A stretch of 64,000 bases of DNA, taken from the NCBI GenBank assembly GCA_963978545.1, contig OZ021725.1, positions 87,156,305 through 87,220,304 of the forward strand, given 5' to 3'. Below are positions 1 through 11,329 of this stretch, one piece after another. The notes below the pieces were generated by a model, which did not search any database, had not been told where the DNA came from, and was given only the letters and a program-made list of their open reading frames with translations. The translations under genes were made by a program, and so were the position numbers. The DNA is from Linyphia triangularis (taxonomy: Eukaryota; Arthropoda; Arachnida; Araneae; Linyphiidae). Every line of letters starts with the position of its first letter. Position 1 is the first letter of the stretch.

Positions 1-90
1 CTACTCAATTTTCTCCAATTTCTATACAAAATTCAGAATGATGTTCGATGAGGTCCGAAAATTGCAGTCGCCTCTCGGAGTATAACAGAC
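1..90. mobile_element. MITE end, truncated by window edge
   Basis: The first ~90 bases match the right terminus of the inverted-repeat element at 62354-62999, including the shared stretch around AGAATGATGTTCGATG and the terminal GACTGC-type end. The matching left terminus at 62354 is the reverse complement. This is therefore the right end of a second copy whose body lies outside the window. It has no coding content. Confidence 0.7.
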
Positions 91-110
91 ACGTTATAAG
101 AATCTTTTTA

Positions 111-141
<31 letters not shown>

Positions 142-349
142 GGATAAATTTTTTTTCACCGTTGCTTCAGAATTTTTTCGCAGACGATACTTCTCTGTTT
201 CACAGTCAGTGTAAAAACTGTTCGATTTAAAAGTATGAAATTTTGTATATTTAAAAAAAAAATGTTTGGGGATCCAGATTAAAAAAAAAGTAATTTAAAA
301 ATGCTAAGTTTAGTTTTTTTGTTATTACATGTTAAAATGAAGCATTTTT

Positions 350-1965
350 TAACTAACCCATTTGTATACATAAGGTAATAAAAGTATAGCATTCAGTAAA
401 AAAAAAAAAAAAAAATCGTTGCTTTTGCACTTCTTCTTGTTTTGGAACATCCTGATTTCAAAAAAGTTGTCTAGAAAAAATGTGTATCTGAGGTCAGCAT
501 AACTTTCGCACAAATTGACCTAGGATGTTCAAATTTGGTGTGCAGGTTAAAGGTGACCATGAAACCTACCATTAAGGCTTTTGTCAAAATCGCGAATATG
601 CATAAGGTAGCTGCCATTGGAAAAAAAAAGTCATGTTTTTCAAAAACGTCTCTAACGATTTTGGTAAGAATCGCTGTGGTAATGCCTTGTAAGGTTTTCG
701 AAACATCTCCACCTCCGAAATGCCCTTAAAATAACTTTAATTGTGTAAAAAGTTGAAAAACGAATGCCTTTAACACCGAGTTCTCATCAACGATCATTTT
801 TTTTTTTTTTATTCACGCACAAGAATTACTGCAAAATATATCACCATACTGGCAATTTTTCATAAATGTATGATGAGAATATAAAAACGGTAAATGACAC
901 CAATTTACATCAATATTAAAGTGTAATCGAATGATGTGCGATGTTCCACACCCGTAGTTTTTTTTTTTTTTTTTTTTTTTAATTATTTTTTATGTTTTAC
1001 CTTTCCAGTGAAATCTAACCTCTGCAGAAATATAATTTTTTGCAGACTCATAAGTATATTTCTTACTATAGTTTTGGAGTTGTTAAATATATAAATTTCA
1101 GACGATTCAATTTTGAGCTTAAGCGATTCATGTTATTTTTTTTTCCCTTATCAATAGCGGAAAATTTTCGAAAAAATAGAGTAATTTCCCTTAATAAAAT
1201 GTACCACGACACAGACCATATTATAAAGATGCGATTAAAATCCAGCGGTGTGGAACATCGCACAACTTTCAGTTACATTATAACTGACGTGGATTTGTGT
1301 CATTTATCGTTTTTATATTGTCATCCTCCATTTAGAATAAATGGTCATTATAGCAATATTTTTGCAATGATTCTTATATGGGTGTTAAAAAGAAAAAAAA
1401 AAGGTGATTTTGGCGATATACTTTTCGATAATTCTTATACTATCCTTTATTATAAGCGAAACTGAGGGGAGAAGAAAAAACTATCGTTGATGAGGTATGC
1501 TCAAAGAAAGAGAACTCTGTGTTGAAGGCATTCGTTTTTTCAACTTGTTAAGCCATTAAAACATTTTTATGGGAATTTCGGAGGTGAGGATGTTTAGAAC
1601 ACTTTAAGATGCATTACCACAGCGATTTTTATCAAAATCGTTAGAGTCGTTTTGTAGCAATAATTGAAACACATGATTTTTTAAATGGCAGTTACCTTAT
1701 GCGCATTCGCGATTTTGACAAAAACCTTAATGGTAGGTCCCATGGCCACCACTAACCCTCATACCAAATTTGAACATCGTAGGTCAGTTTGTTCGGGAGT
1801 TATGCTGACCACAGACACACATACACACAGAATTTTTCTAGATCACTTTTTTGAAATCAGAATGTTCCAAAACATAGAGAAATGCAAAAAAAAAAAATCG
1901 ATTTTTTTTTTTTTTTTGGTTCACCGAATGCTATACTTTATCCTATGTATATATGGGTAATTGAA
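350..1965. mobile_element. Foldback element with ~600-bp inverted arms
   Basis: The left arm (about 350-960) and right arm (about 1250-1965, reverse complement) match over almost their whole length. Landmarks are GGTAATAAAAGTATAGCATTC near the left end and its complement near 1930, the CGATGTTC-type segment at 525-535 mirrored near 1775, and GCGATGTTCCACACC at 937 mirrored near 1250. About 290 bp of unrelated sequence separates the arms. No transposase is visible, so it is a non-autonomous foldback or long-TIR element, or two head-to-head copies. Single arms of the family recur at 3315-3480, 17225-18005 and 56620-57312. Open frames inside it (for example 1040-1465) resemble nothing and are treated as chance. 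Confidence 0.75.
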
Positions 1966-2029
1966 AGTAAAAGCAATCGGAGCTCGGATTGTTAAAATAG
2001 CAACCCTGATGTGACAAATTTATTTCAGT

Positions 2030-2033
<4 letters not shown>

Positions 2034-2063
<30 letters not shown>
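2034..2063. repeat. (TA)n microsatellite
   Basis: An uninterrupted TA run directly abuts the left end of the hairpin MITE at 2064. TA-rich sites are common MITE targets, so the run may mark the insertion site. Confidence 0.9.
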
Positions 2064-2069
<6 letters not shown>

Positions 2070-2312
2070 CACCTCTAAAAATATCTTGGAACTTTGTGAT
2101 TAGTCACAAGTCCACATGAGTTGCCAGTGATAGCCACATAGTCGTCATACTACTATAATCTTTATAGTATCCAAAATAGTCATAGTATTCAAAATAGCAT
2201 AACTGGCAGCACTTTTCTCTTTTAAAGAGTAGTATGACGACTACATCACTGGCAACTCATGTGGACTTGTGACTAATCACAAAGTTCCAAGATATTTTTA
2301 GAGGTGTGCTTT
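2064..2312. mobile_element. Hairpin MITE, ~85-bp near-perfect arms
   Basis: The element starts AAAGCACACCTC and ends with the exact complement GAGGTGTGCTTT. The arms pair almost without mismatch for about 85 bases, with one indel of about six bases near 2133, around a loop of about 70 bases. There is no ORF. The left flank is a TA run. I could not define a clean target duplication, so the superfamily stays open. Confidence 0.8.
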
Positions 2313-2944
2313 GATTGGTTAAAATTCCTCAAAAGTTGCAGAGGCGTGGCCGTATAAAATCCTTAATTTCACATAAATGTTTTTACGCAGTATTTTAAGT
2401 TCAATTTTTGAAAAGGTATATTCATGGTATTTTTTATTATTAAAAAAATTCATAAGTTATTTGATGGATCTTATGCACATCGAAATTAATAGGAGTGGGA
2501 TTTCATCGAATGGCAACCCTTGTAACATTCTTGAAAGCAATGGACAATTCCGGTATTTTTTAAAAACGAGTGAAATTAGTTTATATTTATGAAGAATTTC
2601 TTTCTAATTCCAAATATTCAAACAAAAGTTCTTGAACAAAAAATAGTTATTTAAATATTAAGAAAAGAACATGTCTGAAAACTTCGTCCGATCGCAGTCT
2701 GATCAAAACGATCTGCTGTAGTTGTGACGTCACGACATCCTTTTATTTCAATGGTTATCGTGAGGTTTCTGCCAAATAGTTGGTGTGCGTTTGTAGTACA
2801 CCGGTTGGCTAGATTTGAGAGAAAACTGGTTTTTGCTGCTGTGTTTCAAACCCAGCTGTTTCGGATGAAGTTACATCACATTTGCTTCGAGCCAAATGTG
2901 TCGGCTTTCCCGCCAAATATAGCAAGCGAATTTAATTTTGAATT
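2313..2944. other. No recognisable feature
   Basis: AT-rich sequence with only short, unsupported open frames. I see no repeat or domain signal. Confidence 0.5.
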
Positions 2945-2957
2945 AAAAAAAAATAAA

Positions 2958-2999
<42 letters not shown>

Positions 3000-3013
3000 G
3001 GGGGGGGGGGAAA
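2945..3013. repeat. (AAT)n, poly-A and poly-G composite low-complexity tract
   Basis: A run of AAT trinucleotides passes into a pure A run, a pure G run and another A run. The translated Asn-Lys-Gly string here is an artefact of the tract and not a protein. Confidence 0.9.
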
Positions 3014-3288
3014 AAAGCGCAGTGATCAGAAACTTTGGTGTTTATGGCCTTTTCAAAGCATTTAGAATTGAATGATATACATATATATATATATAAAAAT
3101 AATAATGCCGGAATTGTCCATTACAGCACACATTTATAAACATGAACTTTCTTTTCTTTACTTTTATTTTCAAAACATGACGAGTAAAACAATGATCCGA
3201 TTTGGAAGAACGTATTCTTTTTGAAATCGTTCTGTTTTGAATTTTTAAAATTGTCTTAAGCATTTAATTGTCAAAATGTTAGACTGCT

Positions 3289-3322
3289 AGGTCACACCAC
3301 TCTGCCAGTCAGCCGAGTACCA
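3289..3322 (+). repeat. Isolated partial copy of the 69-bp minisatellite monomer
   Basis: GGTCACACCAC joined to TCTGCCAGTCAGCCGAGTAC matches the array monomer at 6040-10375, except that 13 internal bases (ACGTAGATTGAAT) are missing. It lies 2.7 kb outside the array and abuts a foldback-arm fragment. Confidence 0.7.
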
Positions 3323-3480
3323 CCACCACCACTAACCCGTACACCAGATTTCAACACCGTAGGTCAATGCTTTCGGGAGCTATGCTGACCATGTACACAC
3401 ACATATTTTTTCTACACTACTTTTTTTAAGTTAAGATGTTCCAAAAAAGTGGACAATTGTAAGAATTTTTTTTTTTATTG
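3315..3480. mobile_element. Fragment of foldback-element arm
   Basis: The segment with CCACTAACCCGTACACCA, then GTAGGTCA and GAGCTATGCTGACCA, corresponds to about 1750-1890 of the 350-1965 element in the same orientation. Only one arm is present. Confidence 0.65.
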
Positions 3481-5559
3481 AAAATAATACCAAAACCGAA
3501 TAAACCGAATTACCGAAATAAAGTAAGAAAAGGGATGGCTGGTTAGTGGCAGAATTGATTAAAATTTAAAACTGAATACATTGCTGACAGTTTCGGATTG
3601 TTTCACAAAATATCTACTGGAATATTGCGCTAGTACCCAACGAAAGTTAAAGGAAAGTACGAAGAGATAGCGCAATAATGATAGAAAGTGATTTGTTGGG
3701 CTGAAATAATAAGTGTTTGAACTCTTCGAGAGTTTTCAATACAGGGTGGCGTCAACTTTCAAGTGTCCATCTCAGAGACGTTCAATGACGTAAAATAAGT
3801 GACATATTTCCACAAAATAGTGACAGCTGACGTTTTCTATTCTAAGGGTTGTGATACGATTGATCCTGGACACCGTATTTTTCCAATGGTTATATTTTGT
3901 TATTGGATTTTGTATCTTCTCCTTAAAAGTTGAGGATAAATTTCGTTTCATCTAATAAGTACGCATTATGCGAGTAAATATATCTTTGAGGTATCAATAT
4001 TTTCATTTACTGGCTTCAATTTGGTTCGTGTGCTATTGGACAAATTCAACAATTTCAATCTTTATCATTGTTGACTGAGATATACCGGTGTCAGTTGGTG
4101 GAATAGCTTTTGCATGCGTTTAAGTTGTTACTTTGAGATTTATTTATTTATTATTATAAAGCACATTACAGAAAAAATTCCATTTAAAGTGCACAAGGAA
4201 TAGTACACTACAAACAAGCAAACAATAGTAACAAAACAAGATTACACATTTAAAACCAGCAGACATTTAGCCTTGAACATAGAAAAATATACATTAAAAA
4301 TATCCAAATCATCAGAAATCAAATTAAAAATTCTGATTCTGACTGAAATTCAGATTTACAGTAAACTTATAATTTGAATAAAGCCATATGATTAGGAATT
4401 GTATAGTGAAACTTACAGTAGATTGCGTATGTAATAAATTAAATATTTAATGAGCATTTAGCAATAGAAAAAGAATTAATGACTGAAATTCCCCTGTTAA
4501 GATAGTTGACATATGATGACAAAAACACTGACCATTTGAAGTTTTTTTATAAACAAAAATATTGGTAAGTTGGCTTTTTAGATAACAAAAAATTCGCCAA
4601 TTATCCAAGTTATAATTCGACCCTTTATAATTACTCGTGCAGCCAAATTTAAAGCACTTCTGGTTGAATTTTATACAAACTAATTTTATCTAAACCTTCA
4701 CACTGATATGATACATGTCCGCATTTGTAGTTTACGGTTATAGAATTACAAATGGATTATAGTGGTCATTTACGATACTCCCAGTAGTTTTTTGGGTATT
4801 TATACACTATCCTGTCGACAGTTGGCGTGATAAAAATTTAGCCGAACGGTTTCCTATAGTCAGTAAACGGTTTGTCCGAATTCCACCCCGTTGCTTGGGC
4901 ATACTACATTAAGATCACTGAACAGGATCTTCCCCCCCAAAAAAAAACTAGCCAGAAAATTTTGTTGCCAAAAAAAAAGTTCGCCTTCGGTCGACGGTAT
5001 AATACGAAAATACCTAATTTCGTTATGCAAGTTTATCTCAGTCCGTCCGGTGACGTAATCCACAGGGGGGAAATGAAAAGCTTACAGGACCCCATCCTCT
5101 TTCATCAACCAACCTTGGAGTCTCTCATTTGTGTACAAATGGGCACACACTCCTTTCTCGATGATTCCCCAGCTGTTCAACACGAAAGTGGAGAACGACG
5201 CGCTAAGTGGGGAGAAGGGGAGGGGTGTGACGGATGTGCACATTCGCCCTTATTCCTCCATGAAAATGCTCTCTTTCTCTTTTGTGTGCGGGGAAGGGAG
5301 ATGGGGAGTGCCATAACCATTTTGTCGGAATGGCCATTCGACGGACAAATTTGCATCCAAACACAAAACGGTATTCTTATTTTTTTTTTGTTCTATTTAT
5401 CTGGAGAGGATATACGTGCAGGATTGACTTGTGTGGATGAGTTTCTAGGTAGTTTTCACGAAGGTACAAAGGTTTTCTATAAAAAAAAAAAAAAAAAATG
5501 GAATTAATTTTGACCAATAGTGTGTTTAGAAAACTTTGAACGAGTGTCCTGCTCATGAA
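3481..5559. other. Anonymous sequence, no gene supported
   Basis: A 211-codon open frame runs from 4872 to 5507 on the plus strand, but it starts in ordinary sequence, ends in a poly-Lys string made by an A run, and resembles no family I know. 4130-4780 is a bland AT-rich stretch. I see no intact mobile element. Confidence 0.4.
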
Positions 5560-5564
5560 AATTT

Positions 5565-5690
5565 TCAGATTATCGATTATGAATGTATAAATGTTTATTG
5601 AAATCGAAAATTTTCTCCTTTAAAATGATACCTCATTTGTAGTTATACCTTATTTAGAAGTATTTTTAATAATTTTTTGAAGTAAACACA
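5565..5690 (-). repeat. Partial copy of dispersed repeat shared with 45780-45900
   Basis: Read on the minus strand, this stretch tracks 45780-45900 of the inverted-repeat element at 45328-45934, through shared strings such as TTATTAAAAATACTTCTA and AATGAGGTATC. It is a truncated copy. Confidence 0.6.
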
Positions 5691-6039
5691 AAATAGGTAT
5701 GTGAATCTTTTTTTCTAAACTACATGGACGAATTTATCAGAATGGTGTTTTATCATGTTAGATAAAATATATTTAATATAAATTCGTGAGATTGCTTATA
5801 CGTGTTTCTAAAATGTGTTAAGGAATTTCTATGAGTGTTACTTCGATCACTGATTCACACACTCATTGGCTTTCTGCCTGTCTCACTCTCTTACGCTGCA
5901 AGGGAAAATTTTTTAACCGATCAAATTGTTTGATTGAACAAATCAAAATTATTGAAATTTTTTATGTTCCCCAAATTTGTTTAATCAGAACAAATAGAAA
6001 AAATTTTGAACATGAATGCATAAATTCACTTTCATATTC

Positions 6040-9000
6040 ACACCACACGTAGATTAAATTTTTCCGGTCAGTTAAGGACTCGCATTTGGTTTTCCAGATT
6101 GCGAGAACACAACTCACGTAGATTGAATTCTGCCGGTTAGCCGTGTACCGTCGTTTGGCTTCCCGGCTCGCGAAGTCACACCACACGTAGATTGAATTCT
6201 GCCGGTCAGCTGAGTATTGCAGTCCGGCTTTCCGGCTCGCGAGGTCACTACACCCGTAGATGGAATTCTGCCGGTCAGCCGAGTATCGCCGTTCGGCATT
6301 CAAGCTCGCGACGTCACACCACACGTCGATTGAATTTTTTCGGTCAGCCGAATACCGCCGTTCGGCTTTCCGGCTCGCGAGGTCACATCAAAAGTAGATT
6401 GAATTCTTAGTATAAGCTGAGTACCGCCGTACGGCTTTCCGGATCGCGAGGTCACACTACACGTAGATTGAATTCTGCTGGATCAGCCGAGTACCGCCGT
6501 TCGGCTTTCCGGATCATGAGGTCACACTACACGTAGATTGAATTCTGCTGGTGAGTCGAGTACCGCCGTTCGGCTTTCCGGCTCGCGAGGCCACACCACA
6601 CGTAGATTAAATTTTGTCGGTCAGCCAAGTACCGCCGTTCGTCTTTCCGGATCGCGAGGTCACATCAAAAGTAGATTGAATTTTGAGGATCAGCTGAGTA
6701 CCGCCGTACGGCTTTCCGGCTCGCGAGGTCACATCAAAAGTAGATTGAATTTTGTCGGTCAGCCGAGTATCGCCTTTCGGCCTTTCGGCGCGCGAGGTCA
6801 CATTAAAAGTAGATTGAATTCTGCTGGTGAGCCGAATACCGCCGTTCGGCTTTCCGGCTCGCGAGGTCACACCACAAGTAGATTAAATTCTGCCGGTCAG
6901 CCGAGTACCGCCGTTCGGCTTTCCGGATCGCGAGGTCACACCACACGTAGATTGAATTCTGCTGGTCAGCCGTGTACCGTCCTTCGGCTTTACGGTACGC
7001 GAGGTCACACCACTCGTAGATTGAATTCTGCCCTTCAGCCGAGTACCGCCGTTCGGCTTTCCGGCTCGCGAGGTCACACCACACGTAGATTGAATTCTGC
7101 TGGTGAGTCAAGTGCCGCCGTTCGACTTTCCGGATCGCGAGGCCACACCACACGTAGATTGAATTTTGTCGGTCAGCCAAGTACCGCCGTTTGGCTTTCC
7201 GGCTCGCGAGGTCACATCAAAAGTAGATTGAATTTTGAGGTCAGCCGAGTACCGCCGTTCGGCTTTCCGGCTCGCGAGGTCACATCAAAAGTAGATTGAA
7301 TTCTGCGGGTCAGCCGAGTACCGCCGTTCGGCTTTCCGGATCGCGAGGTCACACAACACGTAGATTGAATTCTGCTGGTCAGCCGTGTACCGTCCTTCGG
7401 CTTTACGGTACGCGAGGTCACACCACTCGTAGATTGAATTCTGCCGTTCAGCCGAGTACCGCCGTTCGGCTTTCCGGCTCGCGAGGTCACACCACACGTA
7501 GATTGAATTCTGCTGGTGAGCCGAGTACCGCCGTTCGGCTTTCCGGATCATGAGGTCACACCACACGTAGATTGAATTCTGCTGGTGAGTCGAGTGCCGC
7601 CGTTCGGCTTTCCGGCTCGTGAGGCCACACCACACGTAGATTAAATTTTGTCGGTCAGCCAAGTACCGCCGTTCGGCTTTCCGGCTCGCGAGGTCGACTA
7701 CACGTAGATTGAATTCTGCCGGTCAGCCGAGTACCACCGTTCGGTTTTCCAGATAACGAGGTCGACTACACGTAGATTGAATTCTGCTGGATCAGCCGAG
7801 TACCGCTGTTCGGCTTACCGGCTCGCGAGGTCACACCACAAATAGATTGAATTCTGCTGGTGAGTCGAGTGCCGCCGTTCGACTTTCCGGATTGCGAGGC
7901 CTCACCACACGTAGATTGAATTTTGTCGGTCAGCCAAGTACCGCCGTTCGGCTTTCCGGCTCGCGAGGTCACATCAAAAGTAGATTGAATTTTGGGGATC
8001 AGCTGAGTACCGCCGTACGGCTTTCTGGCTCGCGAGATCACTCCACACTTAGATTGAATTTTGTCGGTCAGCCGAGTACCGCCGTTCAGCTTTCCGGCTC
8101 GCGAGGTCACACCACACGTAGATTGAATTCTGCTGGTCAGCCGTGTACCGTCCTTCGGCTTTACGGTACGCGAGGTCACACCACTCGTAGATTGAATTCT
8201 GCCGTTCAGCCGAGTACCGCCTTTCGGCTTTCCGGCTCGCGAGGTCACACCACACGTAGATTGAATTCTGCTGGTGAGCCGAGTACCGCCTTTCAGCTTT
8301 CCGGCTCGCGAGGTCACTCCACACGTAGATTGAATTCTGCCGGTCAGCCGAGTACCGCCGTACGGCTTTCCGGATCGCGAGGTCACACTACACGTAGATT
8401 GAATTCTGCTGGTTAGCCGAGTACCGTCCTTCGGCTTTCCGGCTCGCGAGGTCACTCCACACGTAGATTGAATTCTGCCGGTCAGCCGAGTACCGCCGTT
8501 CGGCTTTCCGGATCATGAGGTCACACCACACGTAGATTGAATTTTGCTGGTGAGTCGAGTGCCGCCGTTCGGCTTTCCGGCTCGTGAGGCCACACCACAC
8601 GTAGATTAAATTTTGTCGGTCAGCCAAGTACCGCCGTTCGGCTTTCCGGATCGCGAGGTCACACCACACGTAGATTAAATTTTGTCGGTCAGCCAAGTAC
8701 CGCCGTTTGGCTTTCCGGCTCGCGAGGTCACACCACACATAGATTGAATTCTGCTGGTGAGTCGAGTGCAGCCGTTCGTCTTTCCGGATCGCGAGGCCAC
8801 ACCACACGTAGATTGAATTTTGTCGGTCTGCCAAGTACCGCCGTTCGGCTTTCCGGCTCGCGAGATCACTCCACACTTAGATTGAATTTTGTCGGTCAGC
8901 CGAGTACCGCCGTTCGGCTTTCCGCCTCGCGAGGTCACATCAAAAGTAGATTGAATTCTGCTGGTGAGTCGAATACCGCCGTTCGGCTTTCTGGCTCGCG

Positions 9001-10375
9001 AGGTCACACCACAAGTAGATTAAATTCTGCCGGTCAGCCGAGTACCGCCGTTCGGCTTTCCGGATCGCGAGGTCACACCACACGTAGATTGAATTCTGCT
9101 GGTCAGCCGTGTACCGTCCTTCGGCTTTACGGTACGCGAGGTCACACCACTCGTAGATTGAATTCTGCCGTTCAGCCGAGTACCGCCGTTCGGCTTTCCG
9201 GCTCGCGAGGTCACACCACACGTAGATTGAATTCTGCTGGTGAGCCGAGTACCGCCGTTCGGCTTTCCGGCTCGCGAGGTCTCTCCACACGTAGATTGAA
9301 TTCTGCCGGTCCGCCGAGTACCACCGTTCGGCTTTCCGGATAACGAGGTCGACTACAAGTAGATTGAATTCTGTGGATCAGCCGAGTACCGGTTCGGCTT
9401 TCCGGCTCGCGAGGTCACATCAAAAGTAGATTGAATTCTGAGGATCAGCTGAGTACCGTCCTTCGGCTTTTCGGCTCGCGACGTCACACCACTCGTAGAT
9501 TGAATTCTGCCGGTCAGCCGAGTACCACCGTTCGGCTTTCCGGATAACGAGGTCGACTACACATAGATTGAATTCTGCTGGATCAGCCGAGTACTGCTGT
9601 TCGGCTACCGCCTCGCGAGGTCACATCACACGTAGATTGAATTCTGCTGGATCAGCCGAGTACCGCCGTTCGGCTTTCCGGCTCGCGAGGTCACACCACA
9701 AGTAGATTAAATTCTGCCGGTCAGCTGAGTATCGCAGTTCGGCATTCCGGCTCGCGACGTCACATCACACGTAGATTGAATTCTGCTGGTGAGCCGAATA
9801 CCGTCGTTCGGCTTTCCGGCTCGCGAGGTCACACCACAAGTAGATTAAATTCTGCCCGTCAGCCGAGTTCCGCCGTTCGGCTTTCCGGATCGCGAGGTCA
9901 CACCACACGTAGATTGAATTCTGCCGTTCAGCCGAGTACCGCCGTTCGGCTTTCCGATAACGAGGTGTCGACTACACGTAGATTGAATTCTGCTGGATCA
10001 GCCGAGTACCGCTGTTCGGCTTACCGGCTCGCGAGGTCACACCACACGTAGATTAAATTCTGCCGGTCAGCCGAGTACCGCCGTTCGGCTTTCCGGATCG
10101 CGAGGTCCCTCTACACGTAGATTGTATTCTGCTGGATCAGCCGAGTACCGCTGTTCGGCTTACCGGCTCGCGAGGTCACACCACACGTAGATTAAATTCT
10201 GCCGGTCAGCCGAGTACCGCCGTTCGGCTTTCCGGCTCGCGAGGCCACACCACACGGAGATTGAACTCTGCCTGTCAACCGAGTACCGTCGTTCAGTTTT
10301 TTGGCTCGCGAGGCCACATCAAACGTAGATTGAATTCTTCCATACATCTGAGTACCGACTTTCGGAGGGATCACA
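6040..10375 (+). repeat. Minisatellite array, 69-bp monomer, ~62 copies
   Basis: Every monomer carries CGTAGATTGAATTCTG (most include an EcoRI site), a GTCAGCCGAGTACCGCCG segment, TTCGGCTTTCCGGCTCGCG and AGGTCACACCAC. The length is 69 bp, and copies differ by scattered substitutions. It is clearly more GC-rich than its surroundings. Because 69 is 23 codons, several frames on both strands stay open across monomers and give long repetitive open frames (up to 253 codons) that are not genes. A subtype has GGTCGACTACACG (one base shorter) with CTGGATCAGCC (one base longer), so its overall length is restored. Long identical blocks recur at multiples of 69. The array frays at both ends. Confidence 0.95.
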
Positions 10376-10455
10376 TTTGACCCAAAATTCCTAATGTGGG
10401 TCTTACTAAATGTTTGTTTCTTACTAAAATCCTAAAATTAATAACACTTTAATTA

Positions 10456-10491
<36 letters not shown>

Positions 10492-11053
10492 AATTAATAA
10501 CACAGAAAATTTCTTGATTTTCCATCAAAACCCTCGAAAAAACTCCCAATATTTTCCTGAAGGAAAGAATTTTATGAAATTTTAATTATTAAATTTTAAG
10601 TTATTGACAAGCTAAACTAACTGTTATTGACAGACTAACTTTAAGTTTGAAAGCTGAAGCTATATTCTTTTTGGAGTAACTGGAATATTGCTTGAGAATT
10701 AAATAAGTGGATTTAATCCAATTAGCTTTTTTACAAAATATATAATTGTTTAATTATGTAACTTTTATTTCGCTAAAAAGTTGTTTGTAGTTATTTAAAT
10801 TTTTTTTTTTTTTTATATTAACTGTTTTCTCAATTGAGCTTTGGTAAGAGCATGTTTGTGTTAGGAATTTTTGTCATTTTTTAAAGAAACATCTCGAAAT
10901 TTTTTATAATTATATCTGAAATGTTTGGAATTATCCATAAAATTCCTTCCTCAATATTTTAGAAAACTTACTGATCCCCTCTTTCTCCACATTTAGTCCT
11001 TTTTTTTTCCTGGCAGGACTTTTAAGCCTGTGAGTTTTCTCATGCTACTGAGA
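10376..11053. other. No recognisable feature
   Basis: AT-rich sequence with long T runs at 10458-10487 and 10800-10814. Nothing else is identifiable. Confidence 0.5.
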
Positions 11054-11319
11054 CCCACTGACGGTCATGCACTTATATATGCGGCATTTGATCCCCTGTT
11101 TTTACTGTAATACACAACAATTTTAAATTCATAAATACATATTAATATAAAATATTTTTATTAGGAGGGTAGTTTATAATCTATCTAACACAAAATAAAT
11201 AAAAAGAAATTAAAAAAAAAAATTAATTATATATTTGAATTAGGAAAATAAATTTTAAAATGATTGCAGGGAAAACAACTGAAGAATTTTTTTCCCATTC
11301 CTGGATTGTCAGAGAGTAC
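11054..11319 (+). mobile_element. TTAA MITE (piggyBac-like), diverged copy
   Basis: It starts CCCACTGACGGTCATGC as does the better copy at 20043, shares the CAATACACAA-type and GCAGGGAAAACAACTG internal landmarks, and ends before TTAA at 11320. The right terminus is degraded. It has no ORF. Confidence 0.6.
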
Positions 11320-11329
11320 TTAAACGTTT

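Noticed and set aside
1040..1465. 141-codon open frame
   Set aside because: It runs across the centre and right arm of the foldback element, and no homologous frame is kept in the other arm copies.
4872..5507. 211-codon open frame as a gene
   Set aside because: No recognisable motif, ends in a poly-Lys string from an A run, and an overlapping 61-codon frame is equally open.
6192..9343. Long repetitive open frames in the 69-bp array, resembling low-complexity structural proteins
   Set aside because: Equally long frames occur on both strands and in several phases because the monomer is 23 codons. There are no start context, splice sites or non-repetitive ends.
6040..10375. CRISPR-like array
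   Set aside because: The whole 69-bp unit repeats with scattered substitutions, with no constant repeat plus unique spacers, and the DNA is eukaryotic.
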